A program made the translations under genes and the position numbers. A DNA stretch of 64,000 nt from Aureococcus anophagefferens (Eukaryota; Sar; Pelagophyceae; Pelagomonadales; Pelagomonadaceae): positions 2,993,745-3,057,744 of the forward strand of contig NW_008705562.1 of assembly GCF_000186865.1 (NCBI RefSeq). The letters are read 5' to 3'. The stretch's first letter is position 1; each line of letters begins with the position of its first letter. Positions 53,245-63,400 of the stretch are shown here, piece by piece. The notes beneath the pieces are model-generated. The model was not told the origin of the DNA. It ran no database searches and worked only from the letters and a program-made list of their open reading frames with translations.

Positions 53245-54153
53245 ATGGGATCGCAGTTCAGCTCGCCAACGTCTCGCAGTCCCGCATTGCCAGATTTGCG
53301 CGCATACCTCGAGCAGCAAAAGTTGCGCGCATACCTCGGCCAGCAAACGTTGGCGCTCGTTCGAGAAGCAAAGCAGCCCCGGCAGGACATCATCAAAGCA
53401 GCGCTCGCGAAAACGCTCGCCCTCGCCTTCGCCGAGTGCAAGTTACTGGGCTTCGACAGCGGCGCGCCCTGGTGCCCGCACCGCGTCGAGCGGCGCGCGT
53501 CGCCGCAGTTCGTGTCGCGGCTCTTCGACGACTACGCGCGGCAGTTCGAGCCCATGCTCCTGGAGACCTTGAACTACTGCGCGCACGCGCGCGTCGCCGA
53601 CCTGATCTCGGCGCAGCGCCGCGACGGCCGCATCCTCGACGCGGGCTGCGGCAGCGGCCTCCTCGGCGCCGAGCTCCGGCGGCGGTCCCGGGAGACGGAG
53701 CTCTTCGGCGTCGACGTCTCCTCGAAGATCGCGAAGCTCGCGCGGGACAAGCGCGACGCGGCGGGCCGCCCCGTCTACGACGAGGTCGTCGTCGGGGACC
53801 TCGTCGACGCGCGCGCCTTTGGATCGCGAAGCTTCGACGTCGTCGCCGCGTCGGACGTATGTTGCTACTTCGGCGACCTCGAGCGCTTGTTCGAGACGCT
53901 CGCGGGCGTCTTGGAACCCGACGGCCTGGTCGCGTTCACGACGGAAACCGACGAAGCCGCGGAGGACGCGCCGGAAGGCCCGAACGCCGGCGGCGGCCGC
54001 TACGCGCACGGGGACGCGTACGTGGACCGCGCCGCGGCCGCCGTCGGCTGGTCGCGCGTCTCGAAGGCCCGCTTCACGCCTCGGCGCGAGAACGGCCGCC
54101 CCGTCGAGGGCACGCTGTGGCTCTTCCGACGACGACGCCTCCTCGGGACGTAA
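53245..54153 (+). CDS. SAM-dependent methyltransferase
   Basis: 302 residues. The class I fold is shown by ILDAGCGSGLLGAELRRRSR (motif I), ELFGVDVSSKIAKLARDK, YDEVVVGDLVDA, FDVVAASDVCCYFGDLERLF and LAGVLEPDGLVAFTTE. The preceding LFDDYARQFEPMLLETLNYC is typical of a bacterial-like methyltransferase subgroup often fused to TPRs. The N-terminus holds a short tandem duplication (LRAYLEQQK LRAYLGQQT). Substrate unknown. ATG at 53245 preferred. Its stop is one base from the convergent PMCA stop. Confidence 0.8.
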   Translation: MGSQFSSPTSRSPALPDLRAYLEQQKLRAYLGQQTLALVREAKQPRQDIIKAALAKTLALAFAECKLLGFDSGAPWCPHRVERRASPQFVSRLFDDYARQFEPMLLETLNYCAHARVADLISAQRRDGRILDAGCGSGLLGAELRRRSRETELFGVDVSSKIAKLARDKRDAAGRPVYDEVVVGDLVDARAFGSRSFDVVAASDVCCYFGDLERLFETLAGVLEPDGLVAFTTETDEAAEDAPEGPNAGGGRYAHGDAYVDRAAAAVGWSRVSKARFTPRRENGRPVEGTLWLFRRRRLLGT

Positions 54154-54154
54154 C

Positions 54155-57100
54155 TTACGTGGAGAGGCTCTTCTCCGAGCCGCCCGAGGGCTGGGCCGCG
54201 TACTTCTGCTGGCGGCGGCGCCGCGAGGACGTGCTCCGCGCCGAGCGCTGCGAGGACGTGATGGACCGCGTGTTGTCGCGGACGGAGCCGTGGAGCGCGA
54301 TCTTCCCGGAGCCGAACTTGAGCAGGCCCGCCTCGCGGAACGCGGAGGGCCCCTCGGCGGCGCGCTCCTTCGTGATCCGGAGCACGAAGTTGATGACCTT
54401 CTGCCAGAGCAGTTCGCCCGCGCCGAATAAGATGCAGACGACCTGGGCAGGACAAGAGAGATTCAACGTCGCTTCAATGTGAGTGTTCCGCGCGCGCGCG
54501 TTCCGGGAAAAGCACCGACGCGTCGAGAGCGCTCCGAGAGATGATCGCTCGTCCAAAAATCAGCCGAAACGAGTGGAAAACGGCCGAGATCGGAGCCTTT
54601 GAAGTTGGGAATTTCGCTCTCTTGTCCTGCCCTGCAGACGACCCACTGCCAGGACGTGATGCCGTCCTTGTGCACCGCCAGGAGCCCGCCCGCGCACTGG
54701 ACGCCGACGACCTGGATGAGCATCGTGACGCCCCAGATGGAGCAAAAGTAGGGGTTCTTGAGCACGCCCTCGAAGACGTTGGTCTCGCCGTGGAGCTTGC
54801 GGCAGTTGATCTCGTTGAAGAGCGTCATCATGACGAAGCAGTTGAAGAGCGCGCTGTGGTGCTTCGAGAAGTCCGCGCCACCACAGCCACCATGGTGGGG
54901 CCGGTGCGCAGGCTCGCACCGCAGGAGCGCCGCGCCCTGGTCGAAGTAGAGGAGCATCATGACGACGATCTGGTAGGCCGCGTGGCCGAACATGTTGTAC
55001 CACATCTGCTCCGAGATGATCGAGTCGGACCGGTTCACGGGCGGCTTGTCGAGGAGGCTCTCCTCCGGCGGCTCCGTCGCCAGGGCGAGGGACGCGAGGG
55101 AGTCCATGATGAGGTTGATCCAGAGCATCTGCACGGCGGCGATGGGCGACTCCTGGTAGCGGAACGCGCCGACGACCGCGACGCAGATCGCAGCGATGTT
55201 CACGGTCAGCTGGAACTGCAAAAATTTGCAGATGGAATCATAAACGTTGCGGCCCCACTTGGCCGCCGTGACGATGGACGCGAAGTTGTCGTCCAAGAGG
55301 ATGATGTCCGCCGCGTCCTTGGCGATCTGCGTCCCCGAGATTCCCATCGCGAAGCCCACGTCCGCGCGCTTCAGCGCCGGCGCGTCGTTCGTGCCGTCGC
55401 CCGTCATGGCGACGACCTGGCGGTCCGGGAAGATCGTGATGTCCTCCTCCTCGCGCAGCCGGCGGCACGTCGCCGCGTCCTGGAAGAGGAGCGACTTGTT
55501 GAGCCCGTTCGCGAGCGTGTTCTTGTCCTCGGGGTCGCAGCGCGCCTGCGTGGAATTCAAATCTTCAACCCGACTTCAATGTGCGCATATGCGACAGTTT
55601 CGACGCAAGTTCTTCGGCTGTGCTTCGAGAACTCGACGAGAGCCATCGATTCGTCCAAAAATCAGCCGAATCGACGTCGATGTGACCGAGCTAGAGAATT
55701 CTCAAGTTTGGTCAGGACCACCCAAACCAGCGGTTGCATTCCACACAGCAGCGCGCCATGACCCGGAGCCGCGGCCAGATCTCGTCGAAGGCCGCCTGGA
55801 CGAAGACCTGCTCGCCCGTCGCCTCGTCCGTTTTGTGGACGCGCCGCCGGAACTCGCGGCCCGTCATCGCCCGGTCCGGCAGCAGCTTCGTCACGTCGCC
55901 GGACGCCTTCATGTTCACGTAGTGGTGGTCCCTCAAGATGCCGCAGCGGCTCGCGATGGCGACGGCCGTCGCCAGGTTGTCGCCCGTGCACATGCGCACG
56001 TCGATGCCCGCCTTGTAGCATCGCGCGATGGCCGGCGGCACCTCGTCGCGGAGCGGGTCCTCGATGCCGACGACCGCGAGGAGCGTGAGGCCCGTCTCCG
56101 CCGCGAACGCGTCCGTGCCGTCCGCGTTCTTCGTCGCCGCGCTCGTCGCCTCCCAGGACTCGGGCTTGGGCATGTCCTTGTAGGCGAGGGCGATGGTGCG
56201 CATGGCGTCGGAGGCGAAGTCCTTGACGACGCCCTGCACGTAGAACCGCTCCTTGCGCTCGTCGTCGAGCGGCTCGGACCCCTCCGCCGTCGCCGCGGCC
56301 TCGCAGCGCGCCAGGACGATCTCCGCGGCGCCCTTGACGTAGACGCGGAACCCGTCGCCCCGGGGCACGGCCCAGGCCATGACCTTGCGCGCGCTCGAGA
56401 ACATGAACGCGTGGCCCTCGCCCCGCGTCGCCTCGGACCGGCCCGCCGTCGACTCGCGGACCGCGCGCCAGTCGCAGCCGAGCCCCGCCGCCAGCTCCAG
56501 CAACGCGCACTCCGTCGGGTTGCCCTTGAAGACGGCCTGGCCGCCGGCGACCTCGGGCGGCGCGACGGACGACTCGTCCATCGTGCAGACGGCGACGAGC
56601 GTCCCGAGCTCGGCCGCGAGCGCCGCGGGGATCTGCGCCGCGTCCAAGATCCGTGCGCCGACGGGCTTCGCCGCGTCGGCGTCGCCGCTCCGCGGGTCGA
56701 TGGCCGGCAGGACGCAGCCCGCGACGCACGCGCCGCGCACGGTCATGCGGTTCGCCGTCAGCGTGCCCGTCTTGTCCGAACAGATCGTCGTCGCGGAGCC
56801 CATGGTCTCGCAGGCCTTCAGCGCCTTGACGAGGTTGTTGTCGCTCATCATCTTCGACGAACTAAAGGCGAGGCTGAGCGTGACGGCCAGGGGCAGGCCC
56901 TCGGGCACGGCGACGGCGAGGATCGTGATCGACTGCACCGCGTAGTGGATGACGTCCTTCGCGCCGGAGCCGTTGACGAGGATGCCGAGGACGAACATGA
57001 CGCAGAAGACGAGCACGGAGACGAACATGCCCGCCTTGCCGATGCGCACGGACATGGCGTCGAGCTTGTCGAAGAGCGGCGAGCCGCCGTCGTCGTCGCC

Positions 57101-57913
57101 GTCGTCGCCGTAGACCGCGGCCTTGATCTTGCCCGAGACGGAGTGCGTGCCCACGGCCGTCACGAGCAGCTTCCCGCTGCCGGAGCAGCAGATCGTGCCG
57201 CTGAGGATGAAGGGCGCGCCCTCGACGGTCTTCTCCGCGGGCTCGGGCTCGCCGTTGAGCGCGGCCTCGTCCATCTTGCAGCCGCTCCCCGCGACGAGGA
57301 GGCCGTCCGCGGGGATCGTCGCCGCGTTGTGCGCGTTGAAGGTCACGACGTCGCCGACGACGATGTCCGCGTCGGCGAGCTCCAGCGACTCGCCGCCGCG
57401 GAGCACGAACTTCTTGTTCGACGCGTCGAGCTGCGCCGTCAGCGCCGCGAACATGCGCTCCTTCTTGTAGTCGATGATCGCCGTCGTGTGCGTGATGGCG
57501 TTGATGGAGAACATGAGCGCCGTCGGCTCCATCCAGCCCGTCTTGTTGCAGTTGACGCCCTCGACGAAGATCCAGACCAAAATCGTCAGCGCGGCCATGA
57601 TGCTGAGCACGATGATCGCGCCGTCGTGCATCGCGTCCCACCACAGCTCGAAGTAGGTCGTCGGCGGCTTCGCGTCGAAGGCGTTCTTCCCGAAGAAGGC
57701 GCGCCGCTGGGCCACGTCGGACCCGTCGAGGCCGCTCGACGGCGTGCCCAGGATGGCCATGAGGCCCGCGACGCCGCCGGAGCCGCCCTTGGCCTTGACG
57801 AGCGCCTCCAGCGCCGCCATCTCCCGCTCGCCCATGAGCGCCTCGAGCTCGAGCACCGACGGCCACGACGACCCGCCGCCGGCCTCGGCGTCGCCGGCGA
57901 CGACCTTGGCCAT
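54155..57913 (-). CDS. Plasma-membrane-type Ca2+-ATPase (P2B)
   Basis: Exons 57913-55757, 55545-54643 and 54442-54155, split by two introner introns, give 1115 residues. P-type pump that expels Ca2+ from the cytosol. Motifs: AVPEGLPLAVTLSLAFS (helix 4), phosphorylated Asp in CSDKTGTLTANRM, VYVKGAAEIVLARC (nucleotide site), MCTGDNLATAVAIA, and in exon 2 VVAMTGDGTNDAPALKRADV. The NQESPIAAVQMLWINLIMDS block is PMCA-like (RYQESPI...NLIMDSLASLALATE). C-terminal 90 residues are basic with SS/RRR patches and could hold a calmodulin-type autoinhibitory site, not proven. The ATG at 57913 (MAKVVAGDAE) is preferred over frames that extend upstream. The stop is one base from that of the methyltransferase. 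Confidence 0.93.
54443..54642 (-). mobile_element. Introner element, group B, acting as intron (GT-AG), best preserved
   Basis: A 200-base intron. Perfect target repeat of at least 10 bases, GTCGTCTGCA, and a perfect 16-base terminal inverted repeat (GGGCAGGACAAGAGAG and its complement). The donor is the GT of the target repeat; the acceptor is CTGCCCAG at the element edge. The core CCAAAAATCAGCCGAA is antisense to the host. Splicing restores SWQWVVCILF exactly. The intact ends suggest a recent insertion. Confidence 0.95.
55546..55756 (-). mobile_element. Introner element, group A, acting as intron (GC-AG), reversed
   Basis: A 211-base intron with a 9-base target repeat GCGCGCTGC. Ends CTGTGTGGAATGCAA and (reverse) CTGCGTGGAATTCAA are inverted with two mismatches. 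Relative to the host it is in the opposite orientation to the group A copies at 3558 and 28178, yet the acceptor CACGCAG is supplied by the other end. Splicing restores RVMARCDPEDKN. Confidence 0.92.
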
Positions 57914-58162
57914 GCTTAAGCTCGGGCTGCAGGTGGCGCCGCACGGCGCGACGACGAGCTCTGTTAATGCGAGAACGATGGCGCTAGCAACCGCGCCGCC
58001 TTGATACATCGTGTAGAGCCGCCAACGTGAAGCACCACCGATGTGTGCTTCACAGACCTGAGAAGCCATTGATGCCAGCGAGTGCCGTCGACGCGTCGGC
58101 CGCAGTCGCCTAGTGCCGCCGTCGTTGCCCTGCGCGCGCCAACGCGACGAAGCGCAGTTCTC
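57914..58162. promoter_or_regulatory. Bidirectional promoter, PMCA / CDP-alcohol phosphotransferase
   Basis: 249 bases between starts. It contains the AT-rich stretch CTCTGTTAATGCGAGAACGA near 57959, a TATGATGTA-free middle and no GGGCAGCCC motif. Confidence 0.3.
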
Positions 58163-59308
58163 ATGGACTGGCTCTTCAACCCGCTCCCGAAGGCGGGCAT
58201 GGACTGGGTCTTCGGCGTCGTGCCCACGGCGGAGAGCCTGAAGACCTACAAGTACCGGTCGCCGAACCTGTCGCTCTTCGAGCGGCTCTTCCTCGACGAC
58301 TTCTGGGGCTGGCTCCCGGGCCACGTCTACCCGGCCTGGCTGGCGCCGAACGCCATCACCTGCGCGGGTCTGGGCGCCATCGCGGGCATGACCGCGCTCG
58401 TGCTCCGAACGTCGCCGGACCTCGCCGGCGCGGCGCCGCGCTGGGTCTACGGCGTCTGCGGCGCCAGCGTCTGGCTCTACCAGACCCTGGACGGCTCCGA
58501 CGGCAAGCAGGCGCGCGCGACGAAGAGCGGGTCGGCGCTCGGCGAGGTCATGGACCACGGCGTCGACGCGCTGGCCACCGTGCTCATCACCGTGTCTTCC
58601 ATGGACATGGCGGCCTTCGGGGCGAGTTCCTGGTGCACCTGGACCCCCGTGCTCACGAGCTGCGCGGGCTTCTACCTGAGCAACATGGTCCTCATCCACA
58701 AGGGCCGCCAGGACTTCCAGGAGGTCGACATCCAGGAGATGCTCTGCGGTATTCAAGTGGCGTTCGGCATCGGCGCGTGGCGGGGCGCGCGCTTCTTCCG
58801 GCGCGCGCTGCCCCTGGGCCTGACGCCGCGCTGGCTCTTCGTCGTCGCCGGCTCGGGCGGCTCCGTGGCCAACTGCGCCATGTACGTCGCGTCCGTATCG
58901 AAGACGGACAAGCCGGCGCACCTCCGGCCCCAGTTCCTCGCGCTCGGCGCGTTCCTCGGCGCCGCGGCGTTCAACGTGGCGACGCTCGGCGGCCGCGGCG
59001 TCGCGCCCTTCGTGCTCGCGGCGACGGCGGCCTTCGGCGACGTGAGCCGCCGGTTGCTGCACCAGCGCGTCGGCGTGCCGCCGGGCGCGTGGCTCACGGC
59101 GCCGACGGTGTTGCTCCTCGCGCTCCCGGCGGCGCCGGAGCGGGCGCGGTGGCGCGTCGCGCTCGCCGCCGCGGGGCTCGCCTTCGTCGGCGCCGCGCGG
59201 TCCGCGCGCGCCATGGCCGACGCGCTCGGCGTCGACGTCTTCACGACGCGCCGCCGCCCGCCGCCGCCGCCCGCGAGCCCGGAAGCGTGGCGGACTAAGA
59301 AGCGCTAA
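58163..59308 (+). CDS. CDP-alcohol phosphotransferase (ethanolamine/choline phosphotransferase-like)
   Basis: This enzyme joins CDP-ethanolamine or CDP-choline to diacylglycerol in the ER, the last step of PE or PC synthesis. 381 residues. The signature D-G-x2-A-R-x8-G-x3-D-x3-D is complete: DGKQARATKSGSALGEVMDH and on to GVD (near residues 112-134). The N-terminus LKTYKYRSPNLSLFERLFLD (KYRS motif) and PNAITCAGLG are typical of eukaryotic EPT/CPT. Multiple hydrophobic helices follow. A Pro-rich tail (PPPPPPASPEAW) ends at the stop, which overlaps the stop of the convergent gene (CTAA). Which head group it uses cannot be read from the motif. Confidence 0.9.
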   Translation: MDWLFNPLPKAGMDWVFGVVPTAESLKTYKYRSPNLSLFERLFLDDFWGWLPGHVYPAWLAPNAITCAGLGAIAGMTALVLRTSPDLAGAAPRWVYGVCGASVWLYQTLDGSDGKQARATKSGSALGEVMDHGVDALATVLITVSSMDMAAFGASSWCTWTPVLTSCAGFYLSNMVLIHKGRQDFQEVDIQEMLCGIQVAFGIGAWRGARFFRRALPLGLTPRWLFVVAGSGGSVANCAMYVASVSKTDKPAHLRPQFLALGAFLGAAAFNVATLGGRGVAPFVLAATAAFGDVSRRLLHQRVGVPPGAWLTAPTVLLLALPAAPERARWRVALAAAGLAFVGAARSARAMADALGVDVFTTRRRPPPPPASPEAWRTKKR

Positions 59309-60288
59309 GTCGCGTTAGGGACCTCGCCGCGCGCCACCGAGATCAGCACGACGCTCATGTCGTCGATGAAGCTGTTGTCGCCCTTGTCGTCCCAGGCCGC
59401 GCGCTCCGCCGCCTCGGCCGCCGCGCGCGCGGCGTCCTCGAGCGCGTCGCCGGACGCCGCGGCCGCGGCGGCCGCGGCGAGCGCGTCCGCGTCGCCGTGC
59501 GTCGCGACGGCGTAGGACGCGACGGCGAAGGCCGCGCGCGTCACGGACGCCGCGGGCAGCGCGATCTCGTCGACGACGAGCGCCCGGTCGCCCTTGGAAC
59601 TCAGCTCGTGCTCCTCGCGCGGCGCCGTCCGGAACGTGAAGCCGTCGAACGCCGCGGCGACGCGGGTCCGGCCGCAGTTCGCGACGAGCGCGACGTCGTC
59701 GCGGAGCACGACGACCGTGGGTCGCACGAGATTCAGGCCCAGGGCGCCGCGCTTCAGCGCGGTCTCCAGGACGGCCTTCGTGACGACCGGGTCGCCGCGG
59801 CAGGCCCGCTCGAGCTGGTGCCCGAGCTCCGCGGCGGCCTTGGCCGCGCGCGCGTCGCCGCCCGCGGAGCGGCCGCCGTCGGCCACGAGAAAGACGGCCT
59901 GGGCCGCGCCGAGGAACCGCGGGCGCACGGCCACGCGGTGCGTGTTGGCCTTGGGCATGCCCTCGTAGAGGCCGCCCGCGCAGACCGCGGCCCAGTGCCC
60001 CGCGAGCGCGCCGCAGCGCAGGGCGCCCGACGCCGCGTAGTCGTAGGTGCCGCCGGAGTCCGCGTCGTCCTCCGGCGCCGGCGCCGGCGCGGGGAAGAGC
60101 GCCGGATCCTTGCGGCCGACCATGAGCTTCGGCTGCGCGAGCCACTCGTCGCGGCGCCGCGTCGCCGCGGCCTCGCGCTCCTCGCGCTCCGCCGTCGTCA
60201 GCACGCTGTCCGACGAGTCCGAGTCGTGGTCCGCGTCATCGCCGGCGACGGTGGCGGCCTCGGCCGAGGCCTCTGCTTGCGCGCTCAT
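59305..60288 (-). CDS. PP2C-like protein, probable pseudophosphatase
   Basis: 327 residues from the ATG at 60288. PPM/PP2C fold pieces are present: AVFLVADGGRSAGGDARAAK where the family has DGHGG, VALVANCGRTRVAAAF where it has GDSRA, and DNSFIDDMSVVLISVA near the end (DDM in place of DN-x-T). The metal-binding Asp set (DGHGG, GDSR) is broken in at least two places, so phosphatase activity is doubtful; a regulatory or scaffolding pseudophosphatase is more likely. The N-terminus is acidic and low-complexity. An Ala-rich helix (ALAAAAAAAASGDALEDAAR) replaces part of the catalytic region. Confidence 0.65.
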   Translation of the reverse strand: MSAQAEASAEAATVAGDDADHDSDSSDSVLTTAEREEREAAATRRRDEWLAQPKLMVGRKDPALFPAPAPAPEDDADSGGTYDYAASGALRCGALAGHWAAVCAGGLYEGMPKANTHRVAVRPRFLGAAQAVFLVADGGRSAGGDARAAKAAAELGHQLERACRGDPVVTKAVLETALKRGALGLNLVRPTVVVLRDDVALVANCGRTRVAAAFDGFTFRTAPREEHELSSKGDRALVVDEIALPAASVTRAAFAVASYAVATHGDADALAAAAAAAASGDALEDAARAAAEAAERAAWDDKGDNSFIDDMSVVLISVARGEVPNAT

Positions 60289-60437
60289 TGCGTCGGAGAG
60301 GTAATTTGGCGAGATACTGCCGTGCAACTTGAAGTAGTTAGGGATAAATAAAAGTCGGGACGATTCAATTTTACACGCGGGCAGCCCTCACCGCCGTCGG
60401 TTGTGGAAGCGCGGTTGGGTTTTGGCCCCAACCGCCG
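60289..60437. promoter_or_regulatory. Bidirectional promoter, PP2C-like / repeat protein
   Basis: 149 bases. GCGGGCAGCCCTCACC at 60378-60393 faces the plus gene about 50 bases before its ATG. Lower GC on the left (GGGATAAATAAAAGTCGGGA, about 60341). Confidence 0.45.
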
Positions 60438-63400
60438 ATGGCGCCGCCGGCGGCGCGGCGCGACGCCGCCCAGCCGGGCTTCGAGAGCCTGGGCCCGCGG
60501 GGCCGCGAGGCGCACCGGGACCTGCGCCACGGCGACGCTCTGAGGCGCCTGTCGATCGTGGGCAAGCGCAAGCTGCGGCGCGCCTTCCGGCGGTTGCGCG
60601 TGCAGGCCATCCACGCCGGCCTCGGGCCCGACTTCGCGCACACGAGCGCGCTCGTGCACCTCGCGGGCTGGGCGCGCCACTCGGCGTCGGGCTGCTCCTC
60701 CGCGGACCGCGAGAAGCTCGAGGAGCTCCTCGCGAAAGCGGTCGCGGCGGCCTACCGCCAGGAGCGCGAGGCGCGGACGCGCGACCGGCGCGACGCGGCG
60801 CGGCGCGGCGAGGACGCGCGCGAGGAGGCGCGGCGGGGCCGGGCCGAGGACCGGCGGGAGCGGGACGTCAAGGACGCGTTCGCCGCGGAGCGCGACGAGC
60901 TCCACCGGAGCCTGCGGCGCGCGAACACGCGCGCCGAGGCCGCCGAGGCGCGGGCGCGCGAGTGCTCCCAGGCGCTCGACGTCGCCCGGGCCCAGAAGGT
61001 CGAGGCCCTGCGGGAGATCCGGGGCGAGCGCGACGCGCTGAAGCGGGAGCGCGACGACGCCGTCGCCGCGCGCGACGACGCGCTCAGGCGCCTGAACGCG
61101 GCGCGCGTCGAGGCCGCGGGCCGCCGCGACGACGCGAAGCGCATGCTCGGCGAGCTGCGCGCGGAGAAGCGGCGCTGCTCCAAGCTCGCGCAGCTGAAGC
61201 GGCGGCCCGGCGCGCGGGACTTGGAGGTCGACGACGACGCCGAGGCCTTCGAGGCGCGCTGCCTGTCCATCCTCGACGGCCAGAAGGCCCAGCTCAAGGT
61301 CGAGGCGGACCGCGCCGAGTACTTCGAGCACCGCGCCCTGGCGGAGCGCGCGAAGAAGCACGACCTGGGCGCCGCGTGCGACCGGTCGCTCCGCAAGGCC
61401 GCGGACGCGTTGAGGGTGGCGGTGCTCCGGGAGCACGTCGCGCGGGAGCGCGAGACGCGGCGGCGCGGCGCGTCGCTGCCGCCGACGACGTCGGACCGCC
61501 ACGAGGAGACGACGCAGGCCCTCGCGGCGGCCGCGACGGAGGTCGAGCGCGCGATCGGCGACGTCTGCCAGAACGACGACGACGTCTCCCGCGGCGCGCC
61601 CGAGGCCCCGGACGTCGCCGCGCGGCGCTGGGCCGCCGTCAAGGCGGGCATCCTCGCCTACTCGCCGCCGCCGTCGGGCGCGGCCCACGACGAGACGCCC
61701 CTGGAGCTCGCGGCCGCGTGCGCGACCCGGGAGCCGCTCCTGGCCGCGATCGACGACCTCGAGCGCTGCGACGCGTCGAGCGGCCGCGCGCCGCTCCCCG
61801 GCGCGCGCCACGCGCGGCGGCTGGCCCTGGCGACGCTCCACGTCCACGCGCGGCGCGGCGCGCCCGTCGACGACGCCGCGGCGGCGGCGCGCGACGCGGC
61901 CGTCGCGCGCGCCGCCGCGACGCTGGGAGTCGCGGTCGAGGCGGACATGGTCGACCTCGTGCGCGGCCGGCTCGTGTCCGCGCCCGACGTGCCCGTGCCG
62001 CGCCCGCCGTCGACCGTCGTGCGCGCGCCGCCGCCCGCGTCCGCCTCCGCCAGGCGACGGTGCGCCGCGCGTCGTCGACATCGACGCCGGCGCTCCGGCG
62101 CGCCTCGCCGGCGCCGCGCCGCGGCGACTCGCCGCGGCCGGCCGCGCTGCCCGCCGAGGCCGCGCGGGCACCGACGACGCACGCCGCCGAGGTCGCCGCG
62201 GGCGCGTCGCCGGCGGCGCGGCGCTGGCGCGAGATGCACGCCGCCCACGCGACGGACGCGCCGGCCGCCGCGCGGCGCCGGTCCCTGTCCGGCGGCGCGC
62301 GCGCCGCGGCGCCGTCGCTCGCGATCCGATCGTTCCGGTCGCCGTCGCCGTCGTCGACGGGCCGCGGCTCGACGCCGCCGCCGTCGCCATCGCGCCGCAC
62401 GCCGCCGCCGTCGCCGACGTCGTCGGTCTACAGCGGCAGCGGCAACGTGTCCCAGCTCGAGGACGTCCGCGCGGTCCGTGGCCGCCTCGCTCGGACGGCG
62501 CGCGACCTCCGCGCGTCCGAGGCCGCCGCCGCGGACCTGCGGCGCCGCGTCGTCGACCTCGAGCGCCAGGCGAAGACGCTCGGCGACGAGAACCGCCACG
62601 TCAAGGCGACCTTCGACCGCCGCGTCGACGCGTCCAAACGGCGCGCGACCGTCGCCGAGGCCCGGACCGTCGAGCTCGAGGCGAAGCTCGAGGCCGCGGC
62701 GGCGGAGGCGAAGCGCACGCGCGCGGAGACGCGGAGCGCCATCCAGATCGAGGCGGCGTCCATGCGCGGCGGCGTCGCGGCCGCGCGCGAGGCGACGGCC
62801 GCGGCCGTCGCCGAGGTCCGCGAGTTGAAGGACGACGCGCGGAGGAAGACGCTCGCGACGTGGCTCGAGAAGACCGTCAAGGCGCGGGGGGTGGCGCCGG
62901 CCTGGCGGGCCTGGATCGCGCGGACGCGCGACGGCCGCTTCGTCGACCAGGCGCGGGCCCACGCGGAGGCGCTCGAAGCGGCCGCGCGGGAGCGGAGTTC
63001 GACGCTCGAGGACGCGGCGCGGTCGCACGCGCGGGACATCGAGGACGCCCGTGAGGGCCACCGGCTCGCCCTCGACGACCGGGAGCGCGCGGCCCGCGAG
63101 CGCCACGCGGACGCCGTCGCGAGCCACGGCGCGGAGCTGGCGCGCGCGCGCGACGCGCACGACGAGGCCCAGCGGCGCCACGCCGAGGACCTGGCGGCGA
63201 TGCGGGAGCGTCTGGGGCGGCGCGCGCTCAAGGTCTGGTTCCACGAGATCATCGCGCGCGACGGCGTCGCCGAGGCCTTCCGGGCCTGGCGCGCCGCGGC
63301 GGCCGCGGCCTCGCGCGACGACGCGCGCGAGGCCATCGCCGACCTCCGGAGCCGCCTGGGCCGGCGCATCGTCAAGACCTGGATCGACGAGACCATTTTG

